This document shows, in pieces, positions 35,828 through 43,700 of a stretch of 64,000 bases of DNA; within the stretch, counting starts at the first letter, position 1; each line of letters begins with the position of its first letter. This stretch comes from Candidatus Hydrogenedentota bacterium (GTDB lineage: Bacteria > Hydrogenedentota > Hydrogenedentia > Hydrogenedentales > CAITNO01). Location: positions 159,239-223,238 of the forward strand of contig JAGPFE010000001.1 in the NCBI GenBank assembly GCA_018056705.1. The letters are read 5' to 3'. The translations under genes were made by a program, and so were the position numbers. Below the pieces are notes generated by a model that worked only from the letters and a program-made list of their open reading frames with translations, searched no databases and was not told where the DNA came from.

Positions 35828-36886
35828 ATGAATCGAATCCAGCAACCGGCCATGCCGAACGACCCGATGCGGTTATGTCCGGAATGCCGGATGCCCGTTC
35901 TGGCAAATCGTTGTCCGCACTGTGGCAGTATCGTCGGACGACCCCGCAAGGAAACGGAAGTTCTGACCGTCAAGGACCTTGGCGGGGAAAGCAAGGCCCA
36001 GCATGTCGTTTCCGGCAATGTCCGCAAGGCCATGGAAACTTTCATCAGTGAACAGCAGGCCATGGCCCGGGCCAGAATGCTCGAAGAAGAGGAACAAAAG
36101 AAACGGAGTCTCTTCCGGAAGAAGAACCGGGAAGATGAAACCGTCCCCCCCTCCAGCGATCCCATCCTTGGCGACACCCCCACGCCGTTCCGGTCCACGT
36201 CCGTGTCCAGGCGTCGCCCTCCTTCTCCCATGATGGAAATGGCCCGGAAAATTATCATGGCAGCGGGCCTGCTGGTCCTCCTGGTCCTGTCCGGATTGCT
36301 GTTGAATATCGCGGTCAACGCGTATCGGGCCCGGTCCCGGGACACTGGCCAGCAGACCATCGTGTACCCGAACCGGGCCATGGAACTGCTGAACGCAGGC
36401 AATGTCGTGGAGGCGGTCGAAGAAGCCGCCCGGGCCCTCAAGTACAACGATACCGCGGAGAACCGGGCTATACAGGAAAAGGTCCGGGAGGTAGTACTGG
36501 ATCAGATTGCCGCGTATCTATCCAAGACGCCCTTTTCCATGGCTGATCTGAATGCCGCGTCCGAACTGATTTCGCGGGTTATTCTTGTCGATGGGAATCC
36601 CCGGGTGGCTCAAATGCGGGATAAGGTCAACCGGGAACTTGATTTCCACAAGTTCATCCTGGTCCGGATCGATGAAAGCCAGAAAACCGCCACGTTCAAG
36701 TTGAACAATCCAGCCATGGCCCAGGCGGAACAAACCGTATCGGAAGGTGAATACCTGCAGGATCGTTTTCTGGTCAAAAAAATCGGGCCCAATTTCGTGC
36801 GTCTCGAGGATTCACAAGTAGTGTCTCCCGCGGGTACTCCCCGGGGACTCACGGCCCGGCTGATGACCCAGGTGGCGGGTTCCTGA
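35828..36886 (+). CDS. Zinc-ribbon, single-pass membrane protein of unknown function
   Basis: This 352-residue protein opens with a zinc ribbon (CPEC and CPHC, Cys17, Cys20, Cys29, Cys32), then a charged, probably disordered segment with a coiled-coil stretch (ARARMLEEEEQKKRSLFRKK) at about 75-100. One transmembrane helix follows (IIMAAGLLVLLVLSGLLLNIAV, about 141-162). The remaining 190 residues, outside the cytoplasm if the ribbon is inside, contain a TPR-like helical part (AMELLNAGNVVEAVEEAARALKYN) and end in a small beta domain (KKIGPNFVRLEDSQVV). I do not recognise the family. The ATG at 35828 is chosen over an upstream TTG. A lipoprotein gene follows 80 bases downstream on the same strand. 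Confidence 0.7.
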   Translation: MNRIQQPAMPNDPMRLCPECRMPVLANRCPHCGSIVGRPRKETEVLTVKDLGGESKAQHVVSGNVRKAMETFISEQQAMARARMLEEEEQKKRSLFRKKNREDETVPPSSDPILGDTPTPFRSTSVSRRRPPSPMMEMARKIIMAAGLLVLLVLSGLLLNIAVNAYRARSRDTGQQTIVYPNRAMELLNAGNVVEAVEEAARALKYNDTAENRAIQEKVREVVLDQIAAYLSKTPFSMADLNAASELISRVILVDGNPRVAQMRDKVNRELDFHKFILVRIDESQKTATFKLNNPAMAQAEQTVSEGEYLQDRFLVKKIGPNFVRLEDSQVVSPAGTPRGLTARLMTQVAGS

Positions 36887-36966
36887 AATCCAGGGGCATT
36901 TTCGTGGTCCGTTTCGATCTGGTATAGTAACGGTGATTTTGTAAAGCCAACAACAAGGGTTAACCA

Positions 36967-37605
36967 ATGACACGTATCAGGCCGGTCCTTTTGACAACCA
37001 TCGCCCTGCTCCTGCTGACCTCGGGGTGCGCCACGGTGTCAGGGTGGTTTGGGGGTGGAGACAACGCCCCTCTGCCCGCGGGCAGCCAGGGCGAAAGCGT
37101 GCTTAGCGGCGCGTCCATCGACGAATGCCGACAGGACCTGGAAAAACTGGTGGCCGCCCATGTCAGCGCCGAACTGAGTAAGGGAAACAGTCAGCAGCCC
37201 GCCCTGTTGCGCAAGCGCCCCTACTACTACAAGGAATACGTGGAATATCCAGACCCGGGTAATCCGAAGATCATCATCCGGGAGAATGATTCCAAGACCC
37301 GTCCCCTCTCGGCAGAGGTAACCCTGGCTAAAATCCGGTTCAGTACCCAGATGCATAGAAACGCCGGATCCGCACGGGAAGACAACCGCTTTTTCCGGGA
37401 TACGGGCGAGGAAAAACTCAACTACGAATTGCGCAACGGCCGCTGGCGGCGGGTTGGAAGTATTTACGTCGCGGAAAAGACCGAAGAATTCGTCAATGGT
37501 ACCTGGGTCCCTCGAAACGAGGAGATCAGTCGCGTCAATCCCAATGAACGGCCGGGATGGTTCAAACGGACCTGGACGAAAATCTTCGGTGGAGACACGG
37601 AGTAA
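36967..37605 (+). CDS. Hypothetical lipoprotein (212 aa)
   Basis: The N-terminus is a lipoprotein signal: hydrophobic core LLTTIALLLLTSG and lipobox LTSGC with Cys21 as the lipidated residue. The mature part is rich in charged and Tyr residues (KRPYYYKEYVEYPDPGNPKIIIRENDS), followed by a beta-rich region (RFSTQMHRNAG, LRNGRWRRVGSIYVAEKTEEFVNGTWVPR). No known family is recognised. It follows the zinc-ribbon membrane protein on the same strand and may work with it in the envelope; a TATAGT element near 36923 could give it its own promoter. Confidence 0.75.
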   Translation: MTRIRPVLLTTIALLLLTSGCATVSGWFGGGDNAPLPAGSQGESVLSGASIDECRQDLEKLVAAHVSAELSKGNSQQPALLRKRPYYYKEYVEYPDPGNPKIIIRENDSKTRPLSAEVTLAKIRFSTQMHRNAGSAREDNRFFRDTGEEKLNYELRNGRWRRVGSIYVAEKTEEFVNGTWVPRNEEISRVNPNERPGWFKRTWTKIFGGDTE

Positions 37606-37659
37606 TTTTTCCTCATCGGGCCGCGCCAGCCGTCGGGTCAGCGCGGCCGGTGTCCACTC

Positions 37660-38991
37660 ATGACAGGATCGGTGACGAACGAACGGGAGCGGGCGCGCGT
37701 ATATCGCCTGTTTCCCCCTTTTCTGGCGGGTCTGGTTCTTGTTTCCGGGTTACTGTCGCGACCAGGCATCTACATCGGGGACTCGATCAACAGTCGCCTG
37801 GCCACGGTGTACGCGCTGGCTCATCACGGGACCTGGTGCATTGACGTTCAGGATGGCCCACCTAATCCCTTCGAATCCGGAACCGTGGACAAGGTGGTAT
37901 GTAACGGCCGGCTGATTTCCAGCAAACCTCCGTTGCTGCCGTTGCTGATGACCCTGGTTTACCTGCCTTTTCGAATGGCTGGCTGGACCCTGGATCGTCC
38001 GGAAACCCTAAGACCGTTCGCGGCCCTTGTCATTTTCCTGTTCTGTCAAGTGCCCTTTGCCATGGGGCTCTGGGCATTTACACGCGTGACTTCATGGATG
38101 CCGCCAGTTCCCTGGATAGTTCTGGGATTTCTGCTGGCTTTCGCTTCGCCATTGTTTGGATATGCCCAGCAGTTTTCGAATCATGTTCCCGCCGCGGCCG
38201 CCTTATGCGGGACCCTCTGGTGCGCGTGGCAACTCATGAAGCCAGGTGCGACTTCGTCGGGACGAAAGGAAGCCTTTGGATTCGGCCTTCTGGCCGGACT
38301 GGTCTTTGCCCTCGATATGCCGGTTACGTTGTATTGCGCTCTGGCGGGATTAATGCTGCTCTCACCACGTCATGCCCGAATCTGGCCGTGGATCCTGATG
38401 GGGCTGTTGCCGCCGGTATTGTTGCAATCTCTCTGTCTCTGGATCGCCACGGGAACCCCATTTCCCGTTCAACTCAGGCCGGACCTGTACTGGTACGAAT
38501 GGTCCTACTGGCGTCATCCTCTGGGTGTTGACGCGTTGAACGAATCAAAAGGTATTTACTGTTTTCATGTCCTTTTTGGTCGTTACGGTATTTTTATGCT
38601 TTACCCCGTGTTTCTTTTCGGGTTGTTATCCGGCATCCTTATCATGCGCAAAAAAGTTAAAAACGGATTAAAAGCGATAGAAAAGCGCGGAGACTGGGAG
38701 TCTCTGGTGCTGCTGCTCTGGGTCGGTTTCTGGGGATTAACCGCCTACTACGTGCTCAAGACCAACAACTATGGCGGTGCATCCTATGGGTTTCGCTGGC
38801 ATCTGGCATCCTATCCCATTCTGGCCTTGTGCGCCGCGCCGATGATCGAAAACATTAAGAACTGGCGGGGATGGCTTATCCTGATGGTGTTGACGGCAGT
38901 TTCCCTGTATTCATCCTGGGAATGCCTGGGTCAACCATGGGGAGATGTTCAATCCTGGGCCATGCGATGGATTTTCGGCCCCGCCGCCTGA
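37660..38991 (+). CDS. Polytopic membrane protein, GT39-like
   Basis: This membrane protein (443 aa) has about nine hydrophobic segments. The first periplasmic loop holds GIYIGDSINSRLATVYALAHHGTWCID and ISSKPPLLPLLM, which resembles the D-x-x-x-R and K-P-P-L features of polyprenyl-dependent mannosyl- and aminoarabinosyl-transferases. The loop Asp pattern is weaker than in the GT39 gene at 7.7 kb, so the enzyme call is tentative. The start lies 54 bases after the lipoprotein stop. Confidence 0.6.
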   Translation: MTGSVTNERERARVYRLFPPFLAGLVLVSGLLSRPGIYIGDSINSRLATVYALAHHGTWCIDVQDGPPNPFESGTVDKVVCNGRLISSKPPLLPLLMTLVYLPFRMAGWTLDRPETLRPFAALVIFLFCQVPFAMGLWAFTRVTSWMPPVPWIVLGFLLAFASPLFGYAQQFSNHVPAAAALCGTLWCAWQLMKPGATSSGRKEAFGFGLLAGLVFALDMPVTLYCALAGLMLLSPRHARIWPWILMGLLPPVLLQSLCLWIATGTPFPVQLRPDLYWYEWSYWRHPLGVDALNESKGIYCFHVLFGRYGIFMLYPVFLFGLLSGILIMRKKVKNGLKAIEKRGDWESLVLLLWVGFWGLTAYYVLKTNNYGGASYGFRWHLASYPILALCAAPMIENIKNWRGWLILMVLTAVSLYSSWECLGQPWGDVQSWAMRWIFGPAA

Positions 38992-39028
38992 GCCAGACGG
39001 AACAGCCTGAGAGCGGAAAGAGAGGAAA

Positions 39029-39114
39029 TGGTGCCCGGGGCGGGACTTGAACCCACACCCCTTTTCGGGACCAGATCCTTAGTCTGGCGTGTCTGCCAAT
39101 TCCACCACCCGGGC
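39029..39114 (-). tRNA. tRNA-Leu, anticodon AAG
   Basis: Read on the minus strand this is an 86-base class II tRNA with encoded CCA. The acceptor stem begins GCCCGGG and pairs with CCCGGGC, and the D arm has GGTGGAATTGGCAGACAC. The anticodon arm CCAGA-CTAAGGA-TCTGG gives anticodon AAG, after U33 and before G37. A long variable arm (TCCCGAAAAGGGGT) and the T arm GGGTTCAAGTCCC follow. Identity is Leu by sequence type and anticodon. A bacterial tRNA with A at position 34 other than tRNA-Arg(ACG) is uncommon, and A34 would need conversion to inosine by TadA to read CUC and CUA. Confidence 0.93.
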
Positions 39115-39123
39115 ACTGGCTAC

Positions 39124-39153
39124 ATGATAGCAAAACTTGGGTAAAACGGGCAA
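39124..39153 (-). promoter_or_regulatory. Promoter of tRNA-Leu
   Basis: Read on the minus strand, TTGCCC and TATCAT are separated by 18 bases, ending nine bases before the mature 5' end of the tRNA. Confidence 0.6.
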
Positions 39154-39166
39154 CTCCAGCCACCGG

Positions 39167-40594
39167 CTAAAACGACAGCAGGCAATGCCATATGAACGCG
39201 TAGGCGAAACCTTCCACCTCGTTCCATACGCGTTCCAGAATACCCTCATCTCCAAGCATATGATCAAGTTCACGTCGCTTGACGTTCCAGGGCACACATA
39301 CGCCGGGAGAAGTTCGCGTTCCGCACTCTGGCAAGGGTTCGGGGACAAAGTCGGGAGGGGCAGTAAGTGGCGGTGGCAGCGTATCATCCGGCGATTTGCC
39401 GTAGTTTCCGAATTCCCGCGCGGCCTCGGTCATGGCCCGCACGTTTTCCGGCTTCGCGTCGTTCTGAATGATGGCCGAAGCGTCCATCACGTAGCCGCCC
39501 TTGCCCGCGACGCCTTCGATAATCCGTCGGCACGTCTCCCGGACCTCATCCGGCGAGCCATACGCCAGCAGGTAGTTAGGCACCCCTCCGGAAAGGCAGA
39601 ACCGGTTGCCAAATACTTCACGGGCGCGGAATATGTCCCCCCGATCCACGTGATACACGATACTGCCTGCCGGCAGTTCGGCGAACGCTTCCAGGTGAGC
39701 GTCCCAGTTTCCCTCAGCGTAAAACAGCATCTGGTGCCCCGCTTTCCACGCGTGTTCCACGATGGGCTTTAGGGTGGGCCAGTATATTTCGCGAAAATGT
39801 TCGTGGGTAATGAACGGCACGCATCCCCGGTGCATCCAGAAGCCGATGGGCACGTAATGCTGGGGATCCGCTCCCGAAAGGGCCACGTAAAGCAGGTGGG
39901 GCATCAGGGCGCGACAGGCGGCCAGTACCTTTTCAGGCCGCTCCATCAGGTCCATGGTCAGCCCGATATATCCCCGCAACTTGTCAGCGATGATATCCAT
40001 GGGGGCCTTGAAAATCCCGGAAATTGCCGAGACGGTTCCGCATTCCCGGCGCAAGGCTTCTCCCTGCTGGCCCAGGGTGACGAAATAATTCCACATGGCC
40101 ATGCCCCCCTTCACGAGGGCCACGTGGGACCGGTATGTGGCCTTTTCCCCGGGAACGTCGATTTCGGTGGACACCCTGGGTAGCCACACGTTGAACAGGA
40201 AATCGGTTGGATCGTCGATCAGGTGGTCATATTCCTCCGGTTTCATGAAAGCCTGCCCCTCAGGCGGCTCCCGGTACTGAAACCCGGTATCCGGCGATAC
40301 ATCGACACCAGGTACTCCGTAATATCGCAGTCCCAGCGCCTGCGTCAGGCCCGTCCAGACATAAACCATGTTGCCAACCGTCGCGTCCCAGCCGTAATCT
40401 GCCGCGCATTTCCTGGTGGCCTCGTAGGCGTACGAGTAATCGTGGGTCACCTGCTGGCAGGTGAAGCCGGCGTGACGGGCGGCGAATTCCGCGGCAAAAA
40501 CTCGAACTGGCACCTGGTCGGGCTGACCGTTTCCCATGGCGGTCACGTAGCGGTTTAATCGTTGCCGATAAATCTGTTCCATATCCTGGGACAT
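39167..40594 (-). CDS. Uroporphyrinogen-decarboxylase-like (UroD/MtaA superfamily) protein
   Basis: This protein (475 aa) is of the UroD/MtaA type, whose members include uroporphyrinogen decarboxylase and corrinoid-dependent methyltransferases. It contains ADYGWDATVGN, GISGIFKAPMDIIAD-type helices and barrel strands, LPAGSIVYHVDRGDI, NRFCLSGGVPNYLLAYGSP and GGYVMDASAI, matching the C-terminal half of the TIM barrel. It is long compared with true HemE (about 350 aa), with an extra N-terminal part and a C-terminal tail, so it is probably one of the uncharacterised environmental members. The ATG at 40594 has GGAGG directly upstream; a longer frame is not used. No corrinoid protein gene is beside it. 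Confidence 0.8.
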   Translation of the reverse strand: MSQDMEQIYRQRLNRYVTAMGNGQPDQVPVRVFAAEFAARHAGFTCQQVTHDYSYAYEATRKCAADYGWDATVGNMVYVWTGLTQALGLRYYGVPGVDVSPDTGFQYREPPEGQAFMKPEEYDHLIDDPTDFLFNVWLPRVSTEIDVPGEKATYRSHVALVKGGMAMWNYFVTLGQQGEALRRECGTVSAISGIFKAPMDIIADKLRGYIGLTMDLMERPEKVLAACRALMPHLLYVALSGADPQHYVPIGFWMHRGCVPFITHEHFREIYWPTLKPIVEHAWKAGHQMLFYAEGNWDAHLEAFAELPAGSIVYHVDRGDIFRAREVFGNRFCLSGGVPNYLLAYGSPDEVRETCRRIIEGVAGKGGYVMDASAIIQNDAKPENVRAMTEAAREFGNYGKSPDDTLPPPLTAPPDFVPEPLPECGTRTSPGVCVPWNVKRRELDHMLGDEGILERVWNEVEGFAYAFIWHCLLSF

Positions 40595-40714
40595 GGCATA
40601 ACCTCCGTAATCTCCGCTTTTGGGGTCACGTTTATTTTGCCCATCCGGGCAACACATATCTAAGCCGGCCCCCGGATGTCCCGAGAGCCGGCTGGTGCTA
40701 TCTTTCACGCCGGG

Positions 40715-43700
40715 TTACGGCAACAGTTGCTGCAGATCGAAACTGACACTCGGACGCTGGCGGGCCGGGGTATTCTGGCTGGCATAGGAGAACAGGATTT
40801 CCAGCAGGAAGTCATCCGTGTTGTAGACCACGTTCAGCGTGTTTCGGGTGTTGTCTGCCGGGGGCGCGCTGGTGGCGATGGTGTAGGCATCCGTGCGATC
40901 CAGCGGCTGAACCAGCGGGTTGATCACGCCGACATACGTATTGAGATTCGCCGCGTTCTGCGCGGCAGCGGTCACGCCGCTGTTACGCGGCGTGGTGATA
41001 TTGGAAAACAGGGATGCCTGATTGTACTGTACGGATTGAAGCCCGGATGGCGTTACCCGGAGCACGGCACCCCGCTGGTAGTTCCTGCCATCTGCCAGCA
41101 CGAAATAATGTGCCCGTTGCGGGTAATGCGTGGGAACCCGGAAGAAATCGATCGCTTCTTCCAGGTTCAAGGCCGTACCCAGGAGTTCCCGGGCGGTGAA
41201 CGCGAAGTTCAACTTGCTCAGGTCAAGATCCGTACTGCCGCTATCAATGGTTTCACTGAAGGAGATGCCGCCAAGGTTCACACCAGTGCGTCCAATGGCC
41301 AGTCCCGTAAAGGTAAGCAGCGCGTGTGGCACGCCTGTTTCGGGGATGTAGACCACCCCGCACCCGTAATCCTGCGGGTACCGGGTTGCGCTGCCTACCG
41401 TCCAGGAACGGGATGTCAGCGTCGGACCATTCAGGGTAACCGCGTGCAGCGTAGCGGCATTGGAGGTCTGCTTACGCCACGCGGCCATGGCGGCCCCGCC
41501 CCACGTTGTGGCGCTTTCCCGCATGAACACCACATGCGCGCGACGCAACAGGGTCAGGTCTACCCCGGAACCATCCGCGATACCGTTGATTTCTTCCACA
41601 ATGGCCGGATCCATCAGCGCGGCCTGGTTGGCCCAACTCTGATCCATCTGCACGTCTGTCACGCCCGTAGCCGCCTGGAACGAGGACACCCAGTTCGGCA
41701 CGAATTCCGCGATTTTATCCGCCAGTAACTCGCCGTATTGCCGTCCCATTTCGTAAGGTGACCCGGTCAGTACCACGACGGGCGCGATATCCGCCGGGAA
41801 ATTCACCACGTCCGGCCGCTCGACATTCGCCAGGTATCCCGGGAACTCCGGATAGAGGTTACTGCCATCCCCCGCCGTTGGGATTACCAGCACATCCGTG
41901 GTGAAAACCAGATCGGGAACGGTAATGGTGACACCGGGTATCGACGACAGGCCGGAAGGCAGCGTGGCCGTATTCGCGTATCCAACCTGAACAAAGAACC
42001 CCGTGTACAGTCCCGCGGGCGGTTGCGGACGACTGGCCACGTAAGTGGTACCGCCGCTGACAGTGGGCGTGAGGGTCAATGAGTACCACTGCGGGCCGCG
42101 CAATGAACCGTCCGGGTTGTAGAGGCTGCCATCGCTGCCCCGTTCAATGCGGAAATCGCGGGCGTTACTTGTCGTGGCGTACCACAGGCGCACGTAACGA
42201 GGACGCCGCGCCGGGTCCACGTTCACGGTTATCGTGCCCGCCACCCGATCTACCGTGTAGGTAAACGAGGGCCGGGCTTTATTCTGGGTGACGGACATGA
42301 TCCATCCCGCCAACTGTCCTACCACGTTATTCAGATTCTGAAGATTTACTTCGGCGTTCACATCCAGCAGGCCGTGATCCGCGTTCGGCACGTAGTTCAG
42401 GTATTTCTCACCGGGCAGATCCGCGAAATACCATTGTGACGAGTCCGGCAGGAAGAACTGGTCCCCCGTACCGTTGATCAGGTACTTGGGTTCATCCAGG
42501 CGCCCCAGAAGCGCGTATTCGTATGGATCCACCAGTTTCAGCAAGGCCTCGGCTTCGGGTGCCAGGGTTCCGCTTTCGGGTACCAGTCGGTCAAAAACCC
42601 GTTCCTGCGCGTATTCATAAATGCTCGGGGCCCAGTAACCATACGCCTGCTTGTGGTGGCGCATCTGCTTGGCCATGTTCAGCACGTCGATTACGATCGG
42701 CGCGATCGCCTTGACCCGGCAATCCGCCACGCCGGTCAACCAGGTAGTCCATCCCCGCTTGGACGCGCCACTGACCACGAAGTCTTTCACAGGCCGGTTA
42801 CGTTCGGCCATGACTGCCTGTACCGTGTCCATGGCCTTCACCGCCGCCTTGGCCATGGGGAACAGTAACGGCCATGTAGGATCCGGGGTGCCCGCGGTAT
42901 ACGATTCCATGTACTTGTTCATCGAATACGCGATGATCGCGTCTTCCGTGCGGGACCGAAGGATCAGGGATTCTTCCGTGCTGTCCCCCGCGGTTACCTC
43001 GTCGGTGAACACGATTGGCTGACTGGGAATGTTCTTTACCAGGGCCACCGGCACACCGGTCAGCCCAGCCACGAGTTTGAAATAATCATCAACCGTCGTG
43101 GGTGGCGTGGATGAACGGCTTCCGCCATCGATGAAAAGGAGGCCGGTGTCACTCTTCCGGTTTGTCGGATCCACGATGGTGATGTAATGGGTCCACAGGT
43201 CCCGTCGCACGCCGTCACCGATATAGATATCGGCACTGGTCCGCCACTGCTGGGACGTCATGGAAATGATGTAAGCCCGGCCGATGTTGAAACCTTCGTA
43301 GGAAACGGGGAAGTCGGATACCAGCGAGTAGGCATACGCGCCATCATCCATCCGCACGTAAGCGTCAAGGTCGGTTCCTTGCTCCACCTTGATCGGTTCA
43401 TCCAATGTATAGGTACGTTCCCCGTATTCCGGCGGCATGGCGTCACAGATTACGGTCAACGAAACCTCGTAGCTGCCGGGAGCCTGGTACTGGTGGGAAA
43501 CATCCTGATCGGAGGTCAACTCCAGCGGAACGGATCCATCGCCGAAATTCCAGATCCACCTCGTTATGGGCCTGGAAGGCTCGTTGGTTGAAACGATACG
43601 GAATGTAGCAGGCATGGTAGTGACCGCGCACTTGAAATCGGGAGCAAAAGACACCACAGGGGCCACGGGCGGTGTCACGACCACGTAATTTGGCTTTTCA

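Noticed and set aside
38876..39163. 95-residue minus-strand frame covering the tRNA-Leu
   Set aside because: The middle is translated tRNA sequence (GGIGRHARLRI), so it is an artefact.
40663..40693. Hairpin AGCCGGC / GCCGGCT downstream of the PKD fusion gene
   Set aside because: The minus-strand side has no U-run and the loop is long, so I do not list it as a terminator.
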